64,000 nt of DNA. Origin: Chara braunii (lineage: Eukaryota; Streptophyta; Charophyceae; Charales; Characeae). Both the position numbers and the translations under genes were made by a program. The DNA lies in contig BFEA01000117.1 in the NCBI GenBank assembly GCA_003427395.1, forward strand, positions 3,024,392 to 3,088,391. Direction: 5' to 3'. Below the pieces are notes generated by a model. That model made no database searches. It was not told the DNA's origin and was given only the letters and a program-made list of their open reading frames with translations. Position 1 is the first letter of the stretch, and every line of letters starts with the position of its first letter. Shown here piece after piece: positions 42,649 through 51,366 of the stretch.

Positions 42649-42657
42649 CACTTTTGG
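42568..42657 (+). mobile_element. Minimal retroposon: 17 bases plus poly(A)
   Basis: The 16 bp repeat AGAGACTCACTTTTGG (42568-42583 and 42642-42657) flanks only TGCTGGTGAGGGATGCT, a 35-base A run and GAG-like bases. This is an insertion truncated almost to its tail. Confidence 0.8.
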
Positions 42658-42661
42658 CTTG

Positions 42662-42677
42662 GGTTAGCCTTCATCTT
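42662..42677. repeat. Left 16 bp target duplication
   Basis: GGTTAGCCTTCATCTT, repeated exactly at 44757-44772. Confidence 0.92.
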
Positions 42678-42837
42678 TTTTTTTTTTTTTTTTTTTTTTG
42701 GGAAATGAAACTTCGTATACGGGAAACCTACTTATCGAGGTGATAGGAGCATCCCCGATAGGTAGTTCCCGGCGTCGAAGGCTCCATCTATTGGTGCGGA
42801 GCTACACCTGCTGGAAATCGGATCCAGCGTCCCTGTA

Positions 42838-43290
42838 CAATGATGAGAGCGTATCTGCTGGAAATCGGGTCCAGCGTCCCTGTACAAGGATGTGAAAGTG
42901 TCTGCTGGAAATCAGGTCCAGCACCTCTTTGATCCTATGCATCTGATCCTCAGTATCACTGTGTATGTAAAACAATCCACAATGTGATGTATGTGTGATG
43001 TAAGTGTGCTGTATGTGTGATGTGGCGTATGTGATGGATGTGTTCTATATCAATCACTCATTTAAACACGAGCGTATCTGCTGGAAATCGGGTCCAGCGT
43101 CCCTGTACAAAGATGTGAAAGTGTCTGCTGGAAATCAGGTCCAGCATCTCTTTGATCCTATGCATCTGATCCACAGTATCACTGTGTATGTAAACAATCC
43201 ACAATGTGATGTATGTGTGATGTGTTATGTGGTGTATGTGATGGATGTGTTCTATATCTATCATTTTTTTAAACACGAAACCCAATGTAC
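42838..43290 (-). repeat. Two tandem 210-230 bp units with paired hairpins
   Basis: Each unit holds two copies of the GCTGGA/TCCAGC-type hairpin (42857 and 42903; 43080 and 43127), then a TGTGATGTATGTGTGATG stretch. A fifth hairpin is at 43309-43332. Confidence 0.85.
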
Positions 43291-43500
43291 AGAGATGTGA
43301 ATGTATCTGCTGGAAATCGGGTCCAGCATCCCTATAACCCTATGCATCTGATCTACTGTATCGCTGTAAACATATAGCAACCCATGAAACCCTAACCAAG
43401 ATGTAATGTATGTGTGCGGGGCAATCGGCACTCCGATGTTGATCGATATTGTGGGCCGGACAACACCAAACAACAGCGACTATCCCACTCCCAACAATGA

Positions 43501-44472
43501 CTATCCCACTCCTACCTTCAGCCAACCAACGAGGTTGAAAGGGGGGAGGGGGGGGGAGCTGGCAAACCTCTTATCCGTGTCAAGCCCACTCCCCTCCATG
43601 TCAGCATGCAGCATCTCTCCCGTCATGCTGATGCTCTCTGCCCTGCTGCTGCCGAGGTCATCGCTGGCGCCGTAATCATCGCTGCCGCCATCACCACTGT
43701 TGTTGTTGTTGTCGACGTTGTTATTGTTGTTGTTGTTGTTACTCTTGTCATGGCGATCCCCGCCGCCATCATCGTCGTTGCCGCCCTCGCCATTGTTGTT
43801 GTCAGGCCCGAATTCCACCGCATCCACGTGCGGCATCTCTCCCATCTTGCTGACAATGATCAGATATGCACGGGCACCGTTCTCCACCCCGCTTCTGCCA
43901 TGTTCATTGCTTCCGTTGTAGGTGTTGTTGTTGACGGTTTTGTTATTGATGTTGATGTTGTCATCATTGTTGTTGTTGCTGTAACCGTTGTTGTTGACGT
44001 TGTTGTTGTTGTTGTAGTCGTTGTTGTTGTTGATGTTGTTGTTGTCGTTGATGTTGTTGTTGTTGATGCTGACGCTGGAGTTAACCTCGTCTTCCTGCGC
44101 TCCATCCTCCTGCCAGTCCTCACCCTCCAGGTCGTCTTCGCCCTTCAACCGGTCTTCAAGCTTATAGCGCAGGTTGCGACCCTCAGCGAAGAGGGCATAA
44201 CAGGTAGACATCATGGACTCTGCCCTCTTCCAATCGATGCAGGCTTCCAGCTGGGGATCCGCCTCCTCCTCCAGCCCCCAGATGATATCCAGCATGTCGT
44301 CGGCCATATTCTTCAACCAAACAGCCAGAGAGATTGCTCCCCCTTCGTCTTCTGGCTCCTCATTCGACCGCAAAGACAGCTCCCCCACCATCACCTGTAA
44401 CTGCCTGCATCCCTGCTCCAATGTCGCCAGCCAATCATCTGCTCGTTGTTGTAGCCCCCCCCCCACCTCCAT
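43501..44472 (-). CDS. Asn-rich protein with an N-terminal helical domain
   Basis: The 323-codon ORF lies inside the retroposon. Residues about 10-125 are predicted helical and acidic. The block LAVWLKNMADDMLDIIWGLE followed by YALFAEGRNLRYKLEDRLK resembles the coiled-coil (Rx N-terminal) domain of plant NLR immune receptors, by pattern only. Residues 130-270 are Asn-rich tracts, encoded by AAC/AAT repeats, broken by two similar short segments (KMGEMPHVD and MTGEMLHAD) about 80 residues apart, so an internal duplication is likely. No NB-ARC or LRR follows. The frame is intact. It may be a retrocopy of a cellular gene part or an element-specific protein. Confidence 0.45.
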   Translation of the reverse strand: MEVGGGLQQRADDWLATLEQGCRQLQVMVGELSLRSNEEPEDEGGAISLAVWLKNMADDMLDIIWGLEEEADPQLEACIDWKRAESMMSTCYALFAEGRNLRYKLEDRLKGEDDLEGEDWQEDGAQEDEVNSSVSINNNNINDNNNINNNNDYNNNNNVNNNGYSNNNNDDNININNKTVNNNTYNGSNEHGRSGVENGARAYLIIVSKMGEMPHVDAVEFGPDNNNGEGGNDDDGGGDRHDKSNNNNNNNNVDNNNNSGDGGSDDYGASDDLGSSRAESISMTGEMLHADMEGSGLDTDKRFASSPPLPPFNLVGWLKVGVG

Positions 44473-44756
44473 CTCTAACCCTGATAGCTGCGCTCTTCTT
44501 GCGTTTCCGCATCGACCTCACTGCTGGCGCTACCCCTGCGTGCGCGTCACGGGACGGCCACGTCACCAACAACAGACGCCACGAGGCAAAAGGAAGCCAC
44601 GCACCACTGTCGGGCGCGCGCACAGGCCTAGCAGCCGAGGAGCTTCCCTCCCCTGGCGCTAGTCTAGCCGGGGAGACCGGGCCTCGCCGGTCCGCCGGCG
44701 TCAGGGCGCTAGCGCTAGCGCACTATCCGCTATAGGGCCTTGGTGGTTCATCTTCT

Positions 44757-44772
44757 GGTTAGCCTTCATCTT
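44757..44772. repeat. Right 16 bp target duplication
   Basis: Exact copy of 42662-42677. Confidence 0.92.
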
Positions 44773-45320
44773 AACTTCCTTGGTTGGCGCTGCATCTATA
44801 AGCCCGTGTGTGGGTACCGGCTGGTCTTGGGCTCTAATTTCAGATCTATGACGTCTCTATCTGCAAGGGAAAATTCACAGTAGGATTTTTTCCTGGATGT
44901 ATCTGACCCGAATCATGGCCACCCCTGAATGTATTTCACAGGAGTTACGTCCACAGATAAGTCCAAAAAGGGAAAGAAGGGGGTGTGCCATAGAATTGCT
45001 GGCAATTGGTATATAGTATATACTAAATAGTATATAGTATGTACACTCTATATAATGTTACACTGTGAACAGGATATAACGCTTCACCTGATCTTCTGCG
45101 TAATATCTTCAGATGCACCCAGTCAGTCTGCATCTGACCTTCGCCATCAGGCAGGTGCCCTTCTTTGGTTTGTTTTTCATTCAATGAGCACCCACCTTGC
45201 CAATCCAGTGAGGCCCCAGGGATTCAGGTCTGCTTTTGATTGTCTGGACTTTATTTATTGGTGCTGGCAGGTGCTTGGTAAACATCTGTGAACATCTGTA
45301 TCTCTGGAATTGGTGGCCCT
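44773..45320. other. Unassigned
   Basis: TATAGTATATACTA-type AT repeats at about 45009-45055; otherwise nothing. Confidence 0.45.
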
Positions 45321-45366
45321 TGCTTTGTATGTATATACCGTCAAACATATATATGGATTCAGCCGC

Positions 45367-45403
45367 CTGATGTGTCGGTGAAACTCCGACGAAACAGTTT
45401 GTC
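45367..45403 (+). ncRNA. Hammerhead ribozyme core, variant copy 1
   Basis: CTGATGT, stem II GTCGG/CCGAC with loop TGAAACT, GAAAC, short stem III (ACA-GTT-TGT) and GTC. The conserved A at the end of CTGATGA is T here, which should abolish or weaken cleavage. Confidence 0.7.
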
Positions 45404-45488
45404 ACAGCCCCTCTTTTGTTGTCCTCTTCACCCTCTCTGCCNAGTTTGTCACAGCCCCTCTTTTGTTGTCCTCTTCACCCTCTCTGCC
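45396..45488. repeat. 46 bp exact duplication around a single N
   Basis: 45396-45441 and 45443-45488 are identical and separated only by the N at 45442. Probably two overlapping contig ends joined without merging. Confidence 0.8.
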
Positions 45489-45539
45489 TACGGTTTACTG
45501 GGCAGTTCTGTTTGACTATATATATATGGATTCAGCCTC

Positions 45540-45576
45540 CTGATGAGTCGGTGAAACTCCGACGAAACAGTTTGTC
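45540..45576 (+). ncRNA. Hammerhead ribozyme core, copy 2
   Basis: CTGATGA, stem II GTCGG/CCGAC with loop TGAAACT, GAAA, then stem III of three pairs (ACA/TGT) closed by GTT, and the cleavage triplet GTC at 45574-45576. All invariant core bases of the hammerhead are present. A local stem I between the bases before CTGATGA and those after GTC is not obvious, as in dimeric hammerheads of Penelope-like elements. Confidence 0.75.
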
Positions 45577-45719
45577 ACAGCCCCTCGTTTGTTGTCCTCT
45601 TCTCCCTCTCTGCCTACGGTTTACCGGGCAGTTCTATTTGACGATATATTGTCACAAACAGAACTGCCCGGTAAAACCGTAGGCAGAGAGAGAGAAGAGG
45701 ACAACAAACGAGGGGCTGT

Positions 45720-45756
45720 GACAAACTGTTTCGTCGGAGTTTCACCGACTCATCAG
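45720..45756 (-). ncRNA. Hammerhead ribozyme core, copy 3 (inverted)
   Basis: Same sequence as copy 2 on the minus strand: CTGATGA from 45756, GAAAC, GTC ending at 45720. Intact core. Confidence 0.75.
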
Positions 45757-45775
45757 GAGGCTGAACCCATGTATA

Positions 45776-46916
45776 TATATATATTCTTAAATATATTTGA
45801 TTTGGACTCTTTGGACATTCTCTCGATTTACGCGTGTCATCATTGCACAGGGCCCATGATAATCGTCTTTCTCTGTATCATTCCCATTTGAACAGTTGCC
45901 CTAAAGGAAATGTATAATGTTTCAGTGGAAACATATTTTGAGGTTGTGGCCATTACATCATGCTTCATCTGATCTTCTTCTGCACACTGTTTTGAGATGC
46001 AGTGATGCACCCAGCGAGTCTGCACCTGCATGGTCCCACCAGACAGGTGCTTAGTAACCCAGCTGACTGCATGCACCACACAGATGCAGACACCACAGGT
46101 GTGTCTTGAACATTATGTAGGAAGAAGATTAAGTGATCTGAGACAAGGAGAAGGGATATATGATCATATATACAGAGTATTACAGACTTTTTTTCTTTTT
46201 TTTTTTTACTATCCAGAATTTTCCCTTTTACGTGAGATGCACTCTTGATGCAGGTGACCAGGTGCATTTGTGAATACCTGGCCTGCAAGTATGCCCGGAC
46301 ACACAACATTGGGGTGTATCTCAGTCAAAGGCAAAAAGTCTGGGTGCATCTCAGTGCTTTTTCCAAATGAGAAAGTCATAAAAAAAAAAACAGAGAAGTA
46401 TAAGCTTTGTTCGTTGAGGAATAAAGATAACGGGATATTCGCACTGGGACTTTTTCTACTATGCTCTGGACGTGATTGCAGTCAGATTTATCCAGGTCTG
46501 CCCATAATTGCAGTCAGGTACATTTAAAAGAGTACTAGCGTGAGTATGCCATAAGAGACTAAGAGTCTTGTTGCACACATCTAGAAAACCCTACAAAACT
46601 CTAGAAAACTCTAGAATGTTTAGAACGATGCTAAAGGATTTGCGTGATTAGTTTGCCCTAAATGGGTCTGTTGCGGCACTAGAAACCGTGTTTCAAAAGA
46701 AGCCAAAAAGAACACAGAAAAATTGTGTTTCCAATATTTAGGTAGGATCTTAACGCACGCTGCGATTAGGAGGAGGAGAAGAAGGAATGCAGAGTTTCAG
46801 CAAATCGGGCTCCAGCAGGTGGGCAGTCTGACACCCACAGATGGGGGGCCGACATTTTCGGTCCTCATCATCCCAGAATCTTCAGGAGTCTTCCACGGAA
46901 CATTTTCGTGTTTATG
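45776..46916. other. Unassigned
   Basis: Short T and A runs at 46190-46208 and 46380-46391. No gene recognised. Confidence 0.45.
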
Positions 46917-46990
46917 ATATCGGTCAGCGGTTAGGGCACCGGTTGTCAGTGTGCATTGTGGTATGAGGTTGCGGGTTTGAACTCCGCACC
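46917..46990 (+). repeat. tRNA-like sequence
   Basis: CGGTCAGCGGTTAGGGC is A-box-like and GCGGGTTTGAACTCCGC is a good T-arm/B-box hairpin. Acceptor pairing is missing. Confidence 0.5.
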
Positions 46991-47205
46991 TCTGCGCAGA
47001 GACACTGGCGGGCATTTACATCACGCACAGTCACTTGCATACCCACTTGGACTGACGAAGGTAAGCTATTACAGACACTGCCTGCGCACCACCCAAGGGA
47101 TTGCCCATGGTGTTGTATGTTGGGTCCAGACTACGATTGGTTTGCTTGCACACTGGTCCATGGGGTTGTCTGGATGCTTGCACACTTGCCCCTTACTCGA
47201 GCTCA
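46991..47205. other. Unassigned flank of element 2
   Basis: Nothing recognised. Confidence 0.4.
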
Positions 47206-47209
47206 GCGT
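47206..47209. repeat. Left 4 bp target duplication of element 2
   Basis: GCGT, repeated at 58522-58525. With AGCGT the match can be read as 5 bp. Confidence 0.8.
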
Positions 47210-49698
47210 TGTGACGCCCAAACCTCACGCCCAGCGCGACTTCCTGATCGGAGTAGGATGTGGGCCTGGAAGTGCGACAAGGGGTGTGCCAAGGATTTTT
47301 GGGAAAGTGGGGGTGGAGTCCCAGGTCAGAACTGGGATCTCCTGTGGCAGAGTTTTCGGGGGCACGGGTGCAATTTGGTTCGAGAGGACGGACCGCTTCC
47401 GGTCATAAGGCAGATGGCATGCGCCAGTTATTCAAGGCCGTCCGCTTCGTCTTTTTTGGGGGCGTCAGTTCAGGGCCAGGTCTGCCCGGAAGGGCTGTGA
47501 TCCCGATGAGTCGGGCCTTCGGGGGCTGCCACGTGGCGGCTGTCGTCGCGTATTCGGGTTAGGCCCTCTAGTTTCTGGGGCTCTCGGATTGCCGCATCGC
47601 CGACAATTCCCGCAGGGCATGCTGGGCCAGTATGTGGCTATGGCGTTCCACGGGACGACCTTGAGTTGATGATACGGGAGAAGAAGACGAAAGGGAGGGA
47701 AGTCAGTGGCGATAACGATAAAACCAGGGGAAATAAAGTAGTGCGTGTGGTCAGAAGTGGGAAAATCGGGACACCGTGGATCGCTGCTTGTGGCACAGTG
47801 GAACTCCCTAGGACACAGTCGGTTCTCGGTTAGGCAGCGGAACCTCTGTAGGAGGCACTCCTCAATCCAAGGGGTGAAGTACTCCAGGTCATACGATGAA
47901 CTTGAGCTCTCAGAGCGCGTCATCATGTCATCGTAGAGCCGCGAATTCCCTAAGGGCGAGTCTTCATCGATTGCGATCACCGCATGTGAGTATGTGTAGG
48001 CTGCGCGAATCGAGTCGCGCTTACACGTGTTCTCACGGGATGATTGCTTCGTTGTCGACGCAAGATGGCCACCTCCAGTCAGGCAATATCCCTGCAATCG
48101 TTAGCCTTGTTATGCGTGGTTGGTCATGAATCGACGCGCGAGGACACGTGTAAGTGCGCCGAGCAGATCGTTCTTACGCGCGTCCCTGCAAGGCGTTCGC
48201 TGGTTTCTGGGCAAACAACTACCCGATCATCTAATCATTTCGTAGTTTCCGAGCATACGAGATGCAATCAACCACAACAACAACAACAACTCATCAAGGG
48301 ATAAGCGAAAAATGGAAACAGTACTGATGACTACGCAAAATTCCTACCGTACTCATAAGTGCATCAAGACGATAAACGAAGGCAAGGATCATGCATACGG
48401 ACAAGCAACCAGATATAACATTCATTCATCCATTCATTCAACATAATGTACACAATATCCGATATGGAAATCGCAAAGAAGAGTGTGGGCGAAAGAAAAC
48501 CAAGCCAAGATTCTGAAAACAAAAACGGGCAAATTGCCTTGACCCGAAATCAAAGTTTATATACATCAGTAGAGGGGGAGAAAAGACAAAAGAAACAGCA
48601 AATCCACGTCCACCACCCTCAGCTCCCTCTTCCTCTCTCTCTCTCTCTCCAATGCGGACAGTCCGTCGTCATGCACCAACCCACGAAGCCGTCACCCCGC
48701 TTAGTCCTCCCGCACCCGTCAGGTTCGCCCGCGCCCACAGTCCGTCGTGGCCCGCGTCAACCCCGCGCGTTTGGCACCAGCTCGTCGGGTCGCCCGACTC
48801 CCACTTCAACTCACCTCTTACTTCGCTCGTGAGCCGACCCTCACTGATCGTGCTACCCCGAGCTTCCAACAGCTGGTTAAGAGAGCTAACTAATCGCGCA
48901 GCCGGAATTTATAGCGTGCATGCATGCGCGAACAACACGGAATTACAAGGACTTAGAAGGAAGATTAGAGAGGGAGCGCCTCCGTTCTGCATGACCGGGC
49001 CGCGGCATGGGGGACGTAGCCTCTCTCCACGCATCGATCCGATCATGCAGCCTGCGGGCTGCCTAGACACAACAAGAGAAAACAAGAGCGAGAAAGACGA
49101 AGCACAAGAAGAAAGGATACTGTTATAATGGCGCCCGCCCAAAATTACAGTTACACTCTCGATTAAGGGCGCCGACTAATCAGAGTTCCGTTGCAGCCGC
49201 ACGAAGAAGCGTGTAGACAAAAGGTGTCGCGCGACAAAGGAAAATCCTAATTGCAAAATTCCGAAATTCCTATCCAATGCGAAAAAGCAAAAAGCACAAA
49301 CTCCGAAAGGAAAGTCCGAAATTCCGAGAGCCTTTAGGGCTCGACAAGATCTGAAGAAAAGTTCAAAAAGAAAATTCAAAATCGAAGCAAAATTCCCGTG
49401 CGATGTCCGTGCCCAAAAGTCCAAAACCGAAACAAAAGAAGCGACGTCAACATTTATTATTCGTGCGCACGGCAGCGCGCCACTCACACAGCCAATCAAC
49501 CACTCGATCGTCCCGGGACTCACTCGGGCCCGAACCCAGCCATCCAAAGAGAAACGACGCAAAAAGACGAAAAAGCGAGGACACCGATGCAATTCCCCAC
49601 CGATCCCAATCTTCCGTAATTGGCCCATCCTTCCCAGCTTAGGACCCCTCGTCGCTACCGCGCAGAAAATCGCGTGGTGCGAAAATTGGTTCGTCACA
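47210..49698 (-). repeat. 3' LTR of Ty3 element 2
   Basis: On the minus strand it begins TGTGACGAACC (49698) and ends TTGGGCGTCACA (47210). The last 12 bases are absent where the 5' LTR meets the PBS. It holds a short CT/GA tract at about 48627-48650 and an ORF (48097-47465). Confidence 0.9.
47465..48097 (-). CDS. ORF inside the 3' LTR, unknown protein
   Basis: A 210-codon frame homologous to the LTR ORF of element 1. The N-terminal 80 residues (for example SHAVIAIDEDSPLGNSRLYDD) differ from element 1. The central part shares CLTENRLCPREFHCA, DPRCPDFP, YFISPGFIVIATDFPPF, PYHQLKVVPWNAIATYWP and the C-G-N-C pair. The C-terminus is Pro/Arg-rich. The copy in the other LTR (56929-56279) is 216 codons and nearly identical. 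Both are intact. No known domain. Because it lies in the LTR, it would be transcribed from the LTR promoter only if initiation is upstream of it, or from read-through. Confidence 0.6.
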   Translation of the reverse strand: MQGYCLTGGGHLASTTKQSSRENTCKRDSIRAAYTYSHAVIAIDEDSPLGNSRLYDDMMTRSESSSSSYDLEYFTPWIEECLLQRFRCLTENRLCPREFHCATSSDPRCPDFPTSDHTHYFISPGFIVIATDFPPFRLLLPYHQLKVVPWNAIATYWPSMPCGNCRRCGNPRAPETRGPNPNTRRQPPRGSPRRPDSSGSQPFRADLALN

Positions 49699-49860
49699 TA
49701 TGTGACGCCTAGAGGGTTCCAATCTTAAGCAAGCTCCTGCTTGCTTGTTGACACGTGTCGATCTCTCTAATCGATCGATACGTGGATCTTTTCCTTTTGT
49801 GCCACTTACCGTATGAATGAGTGTGGACGTCGTCCAATGTGGCAAACACAGCTCTAACTA

Positions 49861-50613
49861 CTAATTTCTCAAGAAGGACCATTGACAATCCAAAGAGGGG
49901 ATCACTCGTGTCATCACGGTGACAAGCGCACCAATCAATCCGATCACCAGTCGTCGGTGTCCACCGGGGAGGGGAAACGGAAGCCGATACATAGGGGCAT
50001 GGCGGGGGGGAGGGTTGATCTGGAGAGGGGGCAGGAAACTGTCCAACCTCGCCACCGTTTCCGGAAGTTCTTGGTATCGAACGATCCGGTGGAAGCGGGG
50101 GAAACGATTACCACTATGGGGGAGGGAAGCGAGATAGTCTGGATACAGGGTGGTGAAGGTGCGGAAGAGTGCCGCGCGAAAATGATCGTGGTTTTCGCAT
50201 GCGGGGATAGTCCCTGTAATCATGCAATAAACCTCAATCATATTGTGGCCTCGCCACGCGGCGGTTAGAAGAAGTATATGGAGGTAGAAGTCGGGGAGGA
50301 CGCATCGGGTCGAGGGGTGGGGATGGATTGTGACAATGAGACGGGTGGCATAGAAGAAGCGGAAGGTGTCGAAGGGAAAGGGATTGCGGGGGAAGACAAC
50401 ACGGGTAGTGGCCTGGCGGAGAGTGAGATGGTCAAGGGGACGACGGGATAACAACCGGGGACGAAGCCCTATGCCCTGCATCAATACGGGCTCGAATTGA
50501 TGGACGGTCGAAGGCGGAGGAGGAGGGGGATCGGCTTCGTCGCCGTCTTGCCGGTGCGGTCGAAGTCTCGGCAGCTGGGTCCCCATCTTCAGGCTTGGGC
50601 GGTTCGGGATCAC
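49861..50613 (-). CDS. Downstream ORF3 of Ty3 element 2
   Basis: A 250-codon frame between the acidic tract and the 3' LTR. Blocks shared with element 1 (27768-28076) are FYATRLIVT, AAWR..N.IEVYC.I.GTIPACEN, F.AA..RT and TLYPDYLASLPH. The N-terminal third is Pro- and Arg-rich; the end is SLDCQWSFLRN. No transmembrane or catalytic motif was recognised. Conservation in two diverged families and position after pol suggest an element-encoded accessory or structural protein. The actual start may lie further upstream, joined to the acidic tract by a small shift. Confidence 0.55.
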   Translation of the reverse strand: MIPNRPSLKMGTQLPRLRPHRQDGDEADPPPPPPSTVHQFEPVLMQGIGLRPRLLSRRPLDHLTLRQATTRVVFPRNPFPFDTFRFFYATRLIVTIHPHPSTRCVLPDFYLHILLLTAAWRGHNMIEVYCMITGTIPACENHDHFRAALFRTFTTLYPDYLASLPHSGNRFPRFHRIVRYQELPETVARLDSFLPPLQINPPPRHAPMYRLPFPLPGGHRRLVIGLIGALVTVMTRVIPSLDCQWSFLRN

Positions 50614-50662
50614 GGGCCGGATCGTCGATGATTCGCAGATTGGCTCCGCTGGCGAATTCTAG

Positions 50663-50946
50663 CTATCGTTTTCCGGCTGCGATCTGTTCTCTTTTGCGCG
50701 CCGCCTCTGGGTCTTCCGCCTGCTCCGCTTCTGCTTGCTCGAGCTCCTCCGCGGAGGTCTCCCACTCAGAGTCCTCCAGTTCCAATTCCTCTTCTTCTTC
50801 TTCTCTTTCTTCGTCACTCTGCTCCCCTTCGTTGTACTCACTATAACTGCCTTCATCCGGGGTTTCTTCCTCCTCGTCCTCCTCTGCGGCTTCTTCTTCT
50901 TCTTCGCCAGCGCTCTCTTCTTCGATCTCTATTTCTTCATCTTCGG
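50663..50946 (-). CDS. Acidic (Glu-rich) tract downstream of pol
   Basis: The minus-strand frame reads EDEEIEIEEESAGEEEEEAA, then EYNEGEQSDEE, ELELEDSEWETS and EQAEAEQAEDPEAA, ending in a basic stretch KREQIAAGKR and TAG near 50663. Element 1 has an acidic segment at the same place. Low complexity, but the shared position suggests a real part of a downstream protein. No start was chosen because the 5' extent is unclear. Confidence 0.45.
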
Positions 50947-51021
50947 AGGCTGCCCGATTTTGAAAAAAAGGCGAGGTCGATGACCTCGCACAGGTTTAGA
51001 TAATCCCGCTGCGATGGCGGG

Positions 51022-51366
51022 TTACGGCCGCTCCCCGGCTCCTCCAGGCACGCTGACCATTGTGAGGACGTGCGGGACTGGGCTCTCGTCACTTTGTGAG
51101 ACGATCTCAAGGGGAAGATCGTCGGCCAGCTGCACAAGTGGGATTGTAAGCTCTAGGGCGATTGGCTGGCGATGAGTGGGCCGCACCAATCCGAACAGGA
51201 ATCCGAGAAGATCGCCCTCCACGTCCGTTCTCCAGTCCTGGATAATTAGCCACTCCAAGTACTCGCTCCACTCGCGATGGTCCTCGTCCCTTGTCCACGT
51301 GATTCGTACCACGACCAGGCACACCGAAAGCTCGACGAAGTGCTCGCGCCAGAGTCTCCCCCTCAC
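51022..51366 (-). CDS. Unassigned frame between RNase H and acidic tract
   Basis: 114 codons with tryptophan-rich text (WTRDEDHREWSEYLEWLI), a LLGFLFGLV hydrophobic block and PLVQLADDLPLEI. It overlaps the end of the pol frame by four bases. It shows no integrase zinc finger (HHCC) or DDE pattern. Function unknown; possibly the N-terminal part of the acidic protein. Confidence 0.35.
   Translation of the reverse strand: MRGRLWREHFVELSVCLVVVRITWTRDEDHREWSEYLEWLIIQDWRTDVEGDLLGFLFGLVRPTHRQPIALELTIPLVQLADDLPLEIVSQSDESPVPHVLTMVSVPGGAGERP

Larger units (their letters stand above)
42678..44756 (-). mobile_element. Complete 2.08 kb single-ORF retroposon
   Basis: Bounded by an exact 16 bp duplication with a poly(A) tail (T run 42678-42699). 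Read on the minus strand it has a GC-rich 5' leader (44756-44473), one 323-codon ORF, a 3' region with tandem hairpin repeats (42838-43335), and a double-hairpin unit next to the tail (42720-42833). It appears to be a full-length retroposed RNA. The same 3' end occurs in a second, truncated copy at 59607-60110. It encodes no reverse transcriptase, so it needs one in trans. Confidence 0.85.
45523..45775. repeat. Large inverted repeat, arms about 120 bp
   Basis: The left arm runs from ATGGATTCAGCCTCC to CAGTTCTATTTGAC. The right arm, from GTCACAAACAGAACTG to GGAGGCTGAACCCAT, is its near reverse complement, with a spacer of a few bases around 45647. Each arm holds one hammerhead core, so either transcript carries one in sense. 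Confidence 0.9.

Noticed and set aside
43606-44400. 264-codon plus-strand frame rich in Val
   Set aside because: Antisense shadow of the Asn-rich ORF; GTT repeats are the complement of AAC codons.
49861-50613. ORF3 as an envelope protein
   Set aside because: No signal peptide, transmembrane segment or cleavage site is visible.
50595-50983. Ser-rich and Phe-rich plus-strand frames
   Set aside because: They are complements of the Glu-rich tract on the minus strand.
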